Below are positions 12,057 to 23,158 of a DNA stretch of 64,000 bases, in pieces. Every line of letters begins with the position of its first letter. Position 1 is the first letter of the stretch. Where the stretch lies: the NCBI GenBank assembly GCA_000727475.1, contig KL647291.1, positions 2,220,364 to 2,284,363 on the forward strand, read 5' to 3'. Below the pieces are notes generated by a model. It did no database searches. It was not told the origin of the DNA and was given only the letters and a program-made list of their open reading frames with translations. The translations under genes were made by a program, and so were the position numbers. This DNA is from Sarcocystis neurona (taxonomy: Eukaryota > Apicomplexa > Conoidasida > Eucoccidiorida > Sarcocystidae).

Positions 12057-15000
12057 ATATAAGTATGTAGATACGTAGTATGCATGGGTGTGGTGTGTCG
12101 ATACACTGGAGCGCTCGCCTTTTATGCTCTTGTAGGGGTGGCGCGTGCAACTTAATGCACTGAAAATGGTGTGGTGTCGAACTTTTATCTCGTGTGTATA
12201 CGCATATTTGTGGAGGTCTTTACGATGTGTATTCGAAGAATGCGGGGGATATGTGTGCCTGTCGGCTACAAAGTAATAATCCTTCTTTACTCAGACATAC
12301 GCACCATAGACGTGTGCAGGTGTATTTCTAACAGTGGACTTGGCACACACAGAACCGTATTTTAACATAGGCAGAGAGAATGAGAAAAACAGATGTGTGC
12401 GCGTCGACTAAGGCGTGTACGGAGGTGGGTCAAATTCCAAGAAACATATATATATATATGTATAATTATGCACTTACACATACATGTACATAAATGTGTC
12501 CGTATCTCTGACGTAGTGTATGTAATATATGTAAACAGAGAAAGGGTAAAAGAAAGACAGTGCCACAGGTGGAGGCGAATGAATGATGAGCGAGAGAACA
12601 GAAGAGTTTCCATAGCATCGGTGTCGCTAGGTGAAGGCCTTGTCCTCTCCACTAGAACGTGATTATACCTACATTCCTGGACAGCATCGGAGCTTTCGCG
12701 TAGCCGAAGAGGCGTGCGTATAAAATTCTGCAGAGGCGCGTGCGTGTGTATATCCAGGTGTAAAATTTTGTGTAGATAGAGCCTTTAGTCACGCAGTGGA
12801 AGACGGGATGTATCCTGGAAGAGCACACTTGCATATAAATCCGTATGCGTGTATCCACCGACACAGACTAGTAGATATTTTTGCTTACCCCGAGCAAGAT
12901 ACAAGAGCGCCCAGGGACACCTGCACATACAATGTATATTCGTGTGTTTGTGTGACACATACATACATGTACAAAACCAGCTACATATACACATATATCT
13001 ACGAAAGTGACGTCGAGTGAAGCACCGTGTAACGAGATAGCTTGTTACTAGGATGCCCTCCATTGCGTGGCGCGATAGCCTACCGAAGGCTTTCTATTTC
13101 TTTTCGTCTTAGGGCAAGAGCCCCAAGTTTGCAACATTCTGGCAGCAAGGTGATACTACTCAACGAGAAGCAGATCTGAAGAAACAGATACCCCTGCTTC
13201 GCAGGAGCAGAAAACACTTCAGGGGAACTTCGTTAACAGCCACGCACGTAAACAACAATTTCTCCGTTCCCAGGGTTCGCCGAAATGTTTTGTCCGTCGT
13301 CCCTGATCCTAAATGTTACTTCTCTTCTGAAAATGGATTCGAACAACTCACGAAAGAAAGGAGAAACGTAGCTTCACTCACCGCGCAGCAGACGAAGTGC
13401 TACTTCGCAACTCCACGTTGTCTGAATATGACAAAGCAGAGCTTAACGTTCACGGACACGTAGTGTGTCTGAAAATAATGTAACTTCCACCATTTTTAGC
13501 AGCGTACTACTATTTCGTGGCAGGTATAGGATTCACGATTCACACTGTGAAATATCACTCTTCCTTCACTGTGTAGTAGTGCGTGAATAGCATTTCGAAA
13601 AGACGTCTCTGTTATTGAAACCTGCATTCAAAAGCATCATGGGCGGCCTTCGTTGAAAGAGACCTGTGCCATGTTGAACGACTGCGAAAGTAACCTCGAA
13701 AGTAACCTCTGCATACTCCAGCAGCAGACAACCCCTGCGTTGTAACATACTGTGCCCAGGTCCTGACGCAAAAGCCGCCTTCGCTGAAGCCCTAAGGCAG
13801 GAGAGGCATTCCAAGAAGACAGTGAAAGGCAATCGGAGACCTGCAAGACCACTTCTTTCGGCCTTTATAAAGTCAAGGAAATGGCATTCTAAAGCACACC
13901 GAAAACGACCGAGAAGTCACCACATTCTGCCGGAAGAGGTGTGCACAGAAGCCCACTGCACTACGCAAAAGTGGAGACCGTCCTCGTACGGGATGAAACA
14001 AATCATGCCGCCCCTGCACACGTAGACATAACCTAGCCAACAGTTTCTTGCACATCCCACGAGTTGTCGCCCTCCTCCTGGCATCGTTAGGTAACGTACA
14101 TCGTACGTACGCTACAGACACCTCAGTCCAGACACTGATGCAGATCTACCATCGGCGTACACCTATACACGTTTGGGTGTCCGTGTGTGGGATAAGCATA
14201 CGCGCAACATATACATTCACACACTTTCATCTCTGTGTATTCAAGGGTCACCTGATAGTCAAAGTAAAGCCATTCACAAACTTTGACTACACAAGTGTAG
14301 CGAGATCTATACAGACTTCTGTCCGCATGTGCACAGCATACACTGTCTTCTTGAACGCTTTCTACATGCTAAATGTGGTCCGCCATCGTATACACTTACT
14401 TTGAAGATGTATATCTGTATATATATATATATATGTACATACGCAATGTATAAATACATACACATGTATCCATACTTACGTACATACACACATACATATA
14501 TACACATATATATTGTAGCATTCCAAGCGAGGAAAGTAGATGCCCTGGGTAAAACGTCGTACAGCATCCATCCGGATTTGTGTGCACCTGTATGTCGCTA
14601 CATATATCTACAGGAGCTCACGCCTAAACTTACAGCAACCATACACTCATCCAAACTTTACAGCGTACACGTGTATCATCCTATACGCTGGAAACACATA
14701 CGTGTACACAGATGCAAACGTACGACTGTGCATACATATGCGTCTTTTGCATGTGAAAAATGTAGAGACGTATGCAAAAACAGATTCACACATATTGACA
14801 TATATATATATATATATGTATGTGTACGCATACATATGGGTATGCAGGTTTAGGTTACATAGAACGATAATTTACCCTGAAAGACAGAATTACATCCTTC
14901 CTAGAGGGTACATAGATATATATGTTTGATATAATCCAAATGCACGCACCACCTTGTCTACAATGGGAATTTGTCTTCAGGCATAAACTTGAACACGCCA

Positions 15001-15213
15001 CAGGTCAGCAGAGACACGCTATCTACAACACTATCAACGGAATCCTCTCAAGCAACTGCCCGGCACGACTAATCTTTCTTCGCAGTGTAGTTCCTAGTGC
15101 AGATGCCCGTGATGTGGTGTTTCTCTTCGGCTGCTGCCCTGACAGCACACTTCTGCTGCATTAGTACGACGTAGTGCTGTGGATGCTCCACTTCATCCGG
15201 TAACTAGTTAGCA

Positions 15214-16060
15214 ATGAAGCAGCCTCCGAATCAGGCTCCGGTGCTCCTGCCAGTGCTCCTGCTGCTGCCGCTTGCTGCTGCTGCTCGTGTTGCTTTTCAT
15301 GCTACAGATGTTCCCGCTGCTGCTGCTGCACTGGTGGTCTTGCTCCTTCTGATGCTGCACATACTCTCACGGCCACTGTTCGTGCTCCTGCTGCTGCGCT
15401 TTACGCACCAGCTGATGGTCTTGATGTCCCTGTCCGTTGGGCGGGCGGTCCTGCTTCTCCTCCTAATTCTGCTGCTAATGTCACCTACTATCGCTGCTGC
15501 TGACGCCTGGATCGCCGCTGCTGCTCGTGCTGCTGCTGTCAGTGGTGCGCTAAATTCAGTTCTCCTACATTACACATGCCACGCCTTCTCTCGCACGCTA
15601 ACGAAAAGACTTTTTGAATAAAAATTTTCTTCTCCTCTTGTTGTCGCTCACAATAGCGCTGCATGCATGCTGATACAACACTCGTCGCCGGGCGCCGGTC
15701 TCCCCACTAGCCGGTGTTAACTCGACTTCTGCTGCCGGTCCTGACGGTGTTCCTCCTGCTGTTGTTGCTGCTCTGGATGCTGCTAGGCTGTTGCTGTCGC
15801 TGCAGCAATTTCTGTCGCTGCTGACGGTGCCGCTGTGGCTGGTGCTGCTGCCACATTGGCTGCTCCTGCTCCTGCGAGTGCTGCTTCCTATTCGCTCGCT
15901 CTTTCCACTTACCGGTGCTCGTGGTACATACGTGGTTGCTGCGGATGTAGCTGCTTCTTCTCCTTGTGTGGCTGCTGCTGCTGCTGCCGTAAGTGCTAAT
16001 ACTCCTGCAAGTTCGGCTGCGCACATGTTGCTCCCGCTACGCCCCTGCCTCATTTTCCTT
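15214..16060. repeat. CTG/CAG triplet-rich region downstream of FTS
   Basis: About 850 bases are rich in CTG on the plus strand (CAG on the minus strand). Long frames are open on both strands: 15214-15621 (+) is Leu/Ala-rich, and 15598-16053 (-) is Ala/Ser/Thr-rich. The minus frame is in the same frame as the last FTS exon but is separated from it by the TAA at 16312-16314. It is either 3' UTR or spacer, or a separate low-complexity exon. CAG tracts coding for Ala/Gln/Ser runs are known in Eimeria genes, so transcription of the minus strand is possible but unproven. Confidence 0.6.
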
Positions 16061-16311
16061 TCCGTCTCGCTCCTGCTGCATCTCCTCGCGGTGCTTCTCC
16101 TCCAGCCGCTTCTTCTCCTGCTGCCGCTCCGTTACGACCTGTGTGTTTCCTGCCGCCGTTGTTTCTGCTGTCATTGTTTCTTCTTTTCCCCTTGTTTTTC
16201 ATCTTTCGACTTGCTTGGAGCTCTCCGCACCTGAGTACCTCACCCTTCACCCTACTACTCCTAGGGAGGAAACCTCTTCTTCGTCTTTTCCTTCTCCATT
16301 CTCAAGTGCGT

Positions 16312-19300
16312 TTACTCCTTTTCGTCCTCTTTGCTTTGTGCGTCGTGCTCCTCGTCTTTCTCTTCGGTCTCCTGTTTGTCTCCTTTTTCTCGTGCGCCCT
16401 GCTCTCCTCCGCCTTTCTTCTCCTCCGCCTTTTTTCCGTTACCTTTCTCTTCAACACTTTCTCTTTTTTCTCTTGCTTCCTCTCCCTCGTTCCCTGCGTC
16501 CTCCGCTTTTCCGCCTTTTGCTTCGGGTCCCTTCTCCCTTCCTGGTGCGCGCACCGCTGGTGTTTGCCCTTCTCCTTCTCCTCTTGCTGCTGCCGTTTGC
16601 GAAGAAGCACCAGGAGCGGCAGCGTCATGAAATTCTGAGCGGCAGTAGTCGTCCAGAAACCATTCCACAAAGGCTGCAGTCGGATCGACGCACGTTGCAT
16701 CATGTGCAAGAACATTTAGCGCGTTGAAGATCGGCTTGTGCTCCCGATGGAAAGGGCGGAAATCGAAGACGAAATCGACATCTGCTGTTTTGCTGTACAG
16801 CTGCTGCTGCGATTCCTTCACGCACTGACGCACCTCCTCCAAGACTTTCTTCTTATCTTGCTGCATTCTGCAGAAAGAAAAGAAGAACAAAGCAAGCTTT
16901 TATTCGACAGGGGAACTCGGTCACACTTGCAAAAAGCGAAACAAGTGTACGAGCAAACCCATACCTGTACGCCTGTGTATTCAAATACGCATACCTACAT
17001 ACACGTTAATATAAACAGAGACATATAAGAATGTATACATATATAGGTACATACAGATATTCGCGTGTATATGTATATATATATATGCAACGGTCAGTTA
17101 GAAATACATATATATGTACACATACGTATATTGATACAGAATGATATAGACACACATGTGTAAGGAGTGGGTGTCTACGTAGGTGATCGAATATGCAAGT
17201 TTGAAAGAGAGATAAATGAACAGGCAGGGCCACAAAACTCTAGCTGGAAATGCCCCTGCATGCAGCGGCGAAGAACAAGATCAGACGCGGCCATACGCAC
17301 GTGTGCCCAGACATATACAAATATATATATATATATATATGCGCTAGCCTCTAACGTATGCAGGTGTACCAGTCTCCGTGTCACTTCGTCTACTGCTCCC
17401 TCTCTCGATCTCTCCCTATACACATATATATAATGTACATGCCCGTCCACATTTACAGGTGTACGCGTACATCATCACATACGCAAACATATGCACATAC
17501 ACGGAGAGGAACATGATTTTGTCCTCCGATAAAAGTGGATATATATATATATATATATTTTTACCTACAAATATGCTTGTACATACATGAACGCCGACAT
17601 CACTGGTGCGTAGATACAAATACACATATATGTAGTTTACATTCGCATATATACCTATAGATATCTGTACACGTACACCACCAGTGCATGCACATGTATA
17701 CACATACACACACACATGTATACGTACACGCTGCGTATATATATACATAGCAGCCTGTATATAAACACACAGACGCATACGTATGAATATATATATATAC
17801 ATATATATATGTGTATATGTGGGAGAGAAAAGACGAAACGTGCACACCGGTGTACCCGCGCAAAAATATGTGCAGATACAGGCAGATATGTACACTTGTG
17901 CGTACGCACGGACAACAGGTGCATGCGCACACCTATCCATTGCTCCACTGCATGCAACACGTATACCTGTCGATAGAATTGACAACGCTGTGTAACGAAG
18001 AGGGCGGTAGCGACTCGAAGAAAAATTATTACAAGAGAACACTGGATACATACGTTCCTCCACCCCGAGGCCAGTAGACCAGGCCACAGCTACGTGCACC
18101 ACCAGCGGCAGCAGCAGCGCCGAAGCAGCTTCCGCGCCAAAGCAGCTCCCTCCCACACAAAGACTGCGCCGCTAAACAGAGACAGAGGCAATTCATCCCC
18201 GAGGAGAGGCAAGTCTGTACACCTGTTCAAGCACTCGTATGTACCTGTTCTAGCACTCGTGTATACAGACAGACACGCATGCAGACACATTCGTAGGTAT
18301 GGAGACGCCTTTGTACAAGTGTGCCTCTGCTTTGTCCTTCTCCATTTGCCTGTTTTCTGTCGCACACCTATGACTTCGCGCGTTCTAAAAATGTCTGCGG
18401 TAGGAGACGCTCTTGTACACGCAGAGCTCTGTTGCTCGTTACTACTACTTATCGATATACGTGTGTTTCCTTGGATCTCCTTTTGCACATACATACATAT
18501 ATACATGTATACATACACGTGTGTACACGCAGGTTTGCTACATACGCACAAAGATATGTATGACATGTAAGCTTTACACACGATCATTCACAATCCTGTT
18601 AATCCTTGTGCGCGCCAACTGATAACGGTAATTCCTGTTGCTGTCTCTTTCTCTCCCACACATGTATAGACGTCCCTGCATGGGTGGATGAATACAGACA
18701 CCTACACAGGCGTACGTGCACACACGTTCTTCCTACGAAGATACACAAATTTAAGACGTACGCCCTAGCAGCGGCTAGATTTGCCCACTGCGACTCGTTT
18801 GCCGTCCCTTCGAGGAATTCTCTGCGGTAGAAAATACTTTTCAAATACATCAGAAGCATCGGCAGGTAGTCATCATTCTTCCACTGCGGGAAGAGCACCT
18901 GCAGCAACGCATGCAGCAGCAGCACCGCATGCACGGAGGTGGAGAAACAGCAACTCCAGAATTTCCTGTATTCCGTAATTGCGTATCCCCGTGTCTACTC
19001 ACACAGCCTAGAGGGAAAACAGCTTCTTCAGCATTGCATTTGGAATGAAAAAGAGGTCGTTGAGATAGCAGATCTATCCAGACACCTGCAGAAGATTTGC
19101 TTATCGAAAACAGAGGAAAATCGGGTGGAAAAAATCTTCTTTGTAGGATTATGGCTGGTACACGTACACGTGAGTCATTACCCCGCTCCACGAGTACACG
19201 CTTGTTCTGTGCAGAAACGCTTCTATGCGGGATCGTTTGCTGCATCGACCCCCCCACCTGCTGGCAGCAGCTGACACATACGTGAGAAACAGGCGAAAGT

Positions 19301-19582
19301 GACATACCGGCGTCAGATTCACAAGCAAACAGCCGCACAGTACAGGGTTCACCCACTTGGGTAGCAGCACGGTCCTCCTGCAGCGCGTCGTCACAGCTGT
19401 GGCGCCTACCTCACGTGCGTGCTGCGGCAGCACGGACTGCGCACACGACTTACATGCGGAAACGTACTGTCGCTATTATTCGCAGAGCGCACTAGATCTT
19501 TGTGCCTAGACAGCTACTTGTCTCAATACGTACATACGCAACCAGTACGTCTTCTCTCAAACTGACTGTATAGTCACATTCA

Positions 19583-19623
<41 letters not shown>

Positions 19624-22600
19624 CGCATGCATACACGCAGCAGGCTCCGAAACATACTAACACATATGTATATATTTCTCCTTCTATGCATACACATGCA
19701 CACACGCAGCAGGCTCCGACAAAGAGACTATATACGCAGAGTGCAGGGGCGGCACGCACACGTGTGTCTACGCAGTAGCAGCATACCCATACAGAAGAGA
19801 TTTGCAAGCGAAAAAATACGCCAGCTGCTCTTGGTCATCCCCACCCAGTAAACAGGGGAACACCACAAAACTGCTCAGCCTTTTCCCACCTTACGCAGTT
19901 CCTCCTTCCCTTGGTGTCCCTCTGTGTTTCGTTTCCTTTTCCTTCCGACTTTTACCCTGTCTCTTCACTCACTCGCGCACGTCTCCCTCGCCCCGGTGTT
20001 TACGTCAACGTCGTTTCTCTTCGTCTTCTTTTTATTCTTCGATTTTTCTCCTCTGCGTTTGCTACTGCCTCTGCTTCGTCCCTTCCTCCTTTTGTTTCTC
20101 TCTCCTGGTCGCTTACTTGCAGATTGAGAACTCCTGTCTCCGGGTTCACCAACACGTGGTACACGCGCGAGAGGAACACCAACGTAGGAGCTTGGCGGGG
20201 GTATTCTCCACCGATAGAGATCTTGTACTTGAAGACCCCGCCGCTGTATATTCCGTGTCTGACAATTATTACTCCATGCCATACTAGCGAGAAAAAAGAA
20301 AGGGTTGGGAAAGAGCAGAGAGCGAGGGAGAAAATGAATAAAGAAAAAAGGACGCAACCTCTCGGTAGTGCTACACTCGAAAACGGGGAGCAGGGGAAGA
20401 GAGACAAGGTAAAAAACGGGGAGAAGAAAGAAAAAACAGAGAAAAGGAAGAAACAGCAAGAGACGGTGAAGTGCGGGAAAAGAAGAGAGGGAGGCGAACG
20501 ATATAGAAGACGTAAGAAAGGAGACAACGTGACAGAAAGGAGAGAGCAATACGAAGACCGAAGATACACGGGAACACAATAAGAGAAATGGGACGTAAGT
20601 AGCAGCGGGAAACTCCAGCTGCCTCTGACTTTCTTCTCTAAATGACGGCGCACGTCCACAAGAAAAAAGGAAGTACCACATATGAAGAATACCGGAAAGC
20701 GTACGGTCGAGAAGAGAACGGCGACAGCGACGTTTCCCAGCATCTTGCGGAGGAAGAGAAAACCACGTGCGAAATCACAAGAAAGAGTGCTGCCACATTT
20801 TTGCACCTCTCCTCCCGCTTCACGACAGCAGCCCTGCGTGCTGACTTGGTATCAAACGCACGTATGTAACAGGCAGAAACATAACACGGAAGGAATTTTC
20901 TGCCATTACCAGATACACCCACCTGCACGCACACAAATCTGGGCACGTACGTATGCACACGTACACATACGTGACAACGTGTACATACGTATCCATCTCT
21001 CTGTCTCTCTCTCGCTCTCCCTCTCTCTGTAGCGACGTCACGTACGTGTAAATGGAACACGTGGTGGAATACAGAAGTTTCGTTAAAAAGCAAACCACCG
21101 ACACACACATACATGCGTACATGTCCACATATATGTACATATACGTGTAGACGTAACTGCATACGTGCAGGCATAGCGTATCTGCTTCCGTATGAAGACG
21201 TATATTAACAGCACACGAACCAGTAGCAGACACACGCGCGCCCGGTAGCACAGACGGCTGACGTACGCGCTGAAAAGACGACAAGCTGTCCTTGTAAATT
21301 CGTCTTTGCATGTGAGTATGTATCTACCTGTGCGTGTAGAGGCACGTGGCTTGGTAATAGGTGTACTCACAGAGAGAGAGAAAGGGAGAACCAGACGCAC
21401 ATGCTCGTACACGTACATAGGCACGTGTGTTGATATGCGTATATATATATATATATAGTTAAATGTGAATATACGTGTAACTGCATTATATCTCTCTCTT
21501 CCTCTTTTTCGTCTACTATCTCTTTCTCTCTCTACATGTACGTATACACGTACGCCTATCTTTGTCAATCGTACTTGTATGATTTGCTTACGTGGGCACT
21601 CCTCTGCAGCAGCAATACTCAAGCGATTTACAAACACCAGGCCTACACACACACATATCCGCATGATACGAAGTTATGCAGGCCCATATGTATAAATACA
21701 TGCGCACGGATGTCTCTCTTGTCCAAGACTGAACCGTCGGCTTCTCTTTGAAAAAGAAAACGAAGTTGGGCGGAACTCCCGAGGATAGAAGCTCCGCTGT
21801 AGACTTTATTGCAAATAAACTACTACACATACGTTGTATCTGGGAGAGGCGTTAAAGCCACCACCAGTAGCGAACACATAAGGATAGGCAGGACAAGTCT
21901 ACAGAGTCTCTGCTACAAACTTGGGACTTGCATGATGTAGGTAACGACTTTTTATCAGCAGTGACGAACGAATTCTTACTGCGTAAGTTGTCCCATGAAG
22001 GCATACAATACACTCCCTCCGGGGCATACTGCGGGCAAAACGAGCTGAAACAACGTCAACAAAAAAAACACACATGCAAAAGAACGCGTGCGCGTATTAG
22101 AGATGCATATGCATGTGTACACCGTCATTTATATGTACGCATACCCATGTTGAAATAGGGCACACCACATACTTTATAGATGTATTCGTGTACAAATACG
22201 TATATATATAGATCCGTATGGAAGTGCCCAGTGATATACGTATATTTAAAAAGATGAAGAACTACGGCTTTAAACGTGAACGCCCACCATGTACACATAT
22301 ATACGAGTACAATTATATAGGTGCATACATATATATATATATATATGCACACACACTCAGTTAGGCACATACAGTGCGCATATGTATATAGACACTAACC
22401 TTTGTAAAGATTCATCATATACGTATGTATATATACGACAATACACTGCATACAAATATGTGTGCAGAGTGTGTCTGCAGCGCCGCAAGTATACATATAT
22501 ATATATATATAAAGGGAAAGTAACGTATGCGGATAAGTGTACACCCAGGACGTGGTTAGGCAAAATGTCTATCTATCTATCTATATATACATATACATAC

Positions 22601-23158
22601 ATATAAATATAGGTATACACCCACGTGTACACGCGCAGCATATATATATACATATATATATATATATATGTAGATGCTTGAGGAGAAGCCCATATAAACG
22701 CAGACGACATATATATATACGCTTGCGGTACAGGGAGACAGTGAAACTTACTACTCAATGAGAAGAGAGTACAAAGCCATTCGCTTTTCTACTTCGTCTA
22801 CGTCTGGATCGACGGTGTGTCCCTCGGCGTCGACGCCAGAGAGAAACTCGGGCGGTAGCGGCACTATTGTGCGCCGCAGCTGCCGTGCGAGGCTGTCTCC
22901 TGTGAAAGCCCCAGCAACATGGAAAAGAGCAGCAGGAGAAGGAAAGCCAGACGCAGCAGCAGGTGCAGAAGGAGAAGAAGCAGCGGCAGGGGAGGGAGCA
23001 GCCAGAGCTTCGCTTACGAGCAGCCTGCTTTTGCCGCTGTCTGTGCTGCGCCCGTGGACGGCGGATGCCCCGTCGGCGCCTCCCTGCCCAGTCATCGCGC
23101 GTTTCGCTTTTTCGAAGAACAGCGCACAGAGAGACGTCGAGGGAGGCCAGGTCCACAC
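16312..23158 (-). CDS. FTS: FTS/AKTIP-like inactive ubiquitin-conjugating (UEV) protein, five exons
   Basis: Exons on the minus strand are 23158-22752, 22044-21980, 20283-20117, 18898-18762 and 16867-16312. All junctions are GT-AG and all phases fit, giving 443 residues. Residues 1-125 are Ala/Ser/Pro-rich; the start could instead be Met22. The UBC fold begins near LYSLLIEY and continues through PEGVYCMPSW, WHGVIIVRHGIYSGGVFKY, VNPETGVLNLQ and FPQWKNDDYLPMLLMYLKSI. These match the AKTIP/FTS family block by block. Where a true E2 has its catalytic Cys after Gly-x-x, this protein appears to have Asn (GVLNL), so it should be an adaptor without E2 activity. The last exon carries the family's C-terminal helix and FRPFHREHKP segment, then a Glu/Lys/Gly-rich tail absent from animal AKTIP. 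In animals FTS binds HOOK and FHIP on dynein cargo. In Toxoplasma the HOOK-FTS-HIP complex supports microneme secretion. Introns span 0.7-1.9 kb and are full of TA microsatellites. Confidence 0.87.
17035..17820. repeat. Cluster of TA/TACGTG microsatellites in FTS intron 4
   Basis: Successive AT runs lie near 17076-17090, 17319-17341, 17538-17560 and 17787-17812, linked by GTACACATACGTA-like text. Apart from these the intron shows no exon-like content. Confidence 0.75.
19585..19616. repeat. (AT)16 dinucleotide microsatellite
   Basis: This is a perfect 32-base AT run inside FTS intron 3. It is followed by two copies of a CACGCAGCAGGCTCCGA-type segment near 19633 and 19703. Confidence 0.9.
22285..22730. 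repeat. TA microsatellite cluster in FTS intron 1
   Basis: AT runs occur near 22326-22346, 22491-22512, 22638-22670 and 22709-22722, with CTAT tetranucleotides at about 22567-22586. The cluster fills most of the intron between FTS exons 1 and 2. Confidence 0.75.

Larger units (their letters stand above)
8034..15213. other. Spacer rich in microsatellites and triplet tracts
   Basis: No gene is supported in these 7.2 kb. The stretch holds CTG minisatellites (8905-9055), a purine-rich block (10220-11300), AGC/AAC degenerate triplets (11590-11830), a 48-bp tandem duplication (11962-12056) and many TA/TACGTG runs (for example near 9440-9560, 10530-10610, 12450-12540, 14410-14520, 14795-14825). The part at 13.05-14.05 kb lacks microsatellites and has normal base composition, but I found no exon series in it. 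Confidence 0.55.

Noticed and set aside
13320..13345. tRNA T-arm-like ATTCGAA segments (also near 2417 and 59041)
   Set aside because: No matching acceptor stem, D-arm or anticodon arm could be placed around any of them.
15214..16727. Leu-rich plus-strand proteins at 15214-15621, 15791-16234 and 15993-16727
   Set aside because: They are shadows of CTG repeats and of the Glu/Lys-rich FTS exon on the other strand.
16612..16890. CID/Pcf11-like RNA polymerase CTD-binding domain
   Set aside because: The KPIFNALNVLAHD stretch looked CID-like, but the exon joins in phase to the UBC exons and fits the C-terminal part of FTS/AKTIP better.
17416..18156. 246-codon minus-strand frame
   Set aside because: It is a translation of TA/CACATA microsatellites (Tyr/Ile/Cys-rich) lying inside FTS intron 4.
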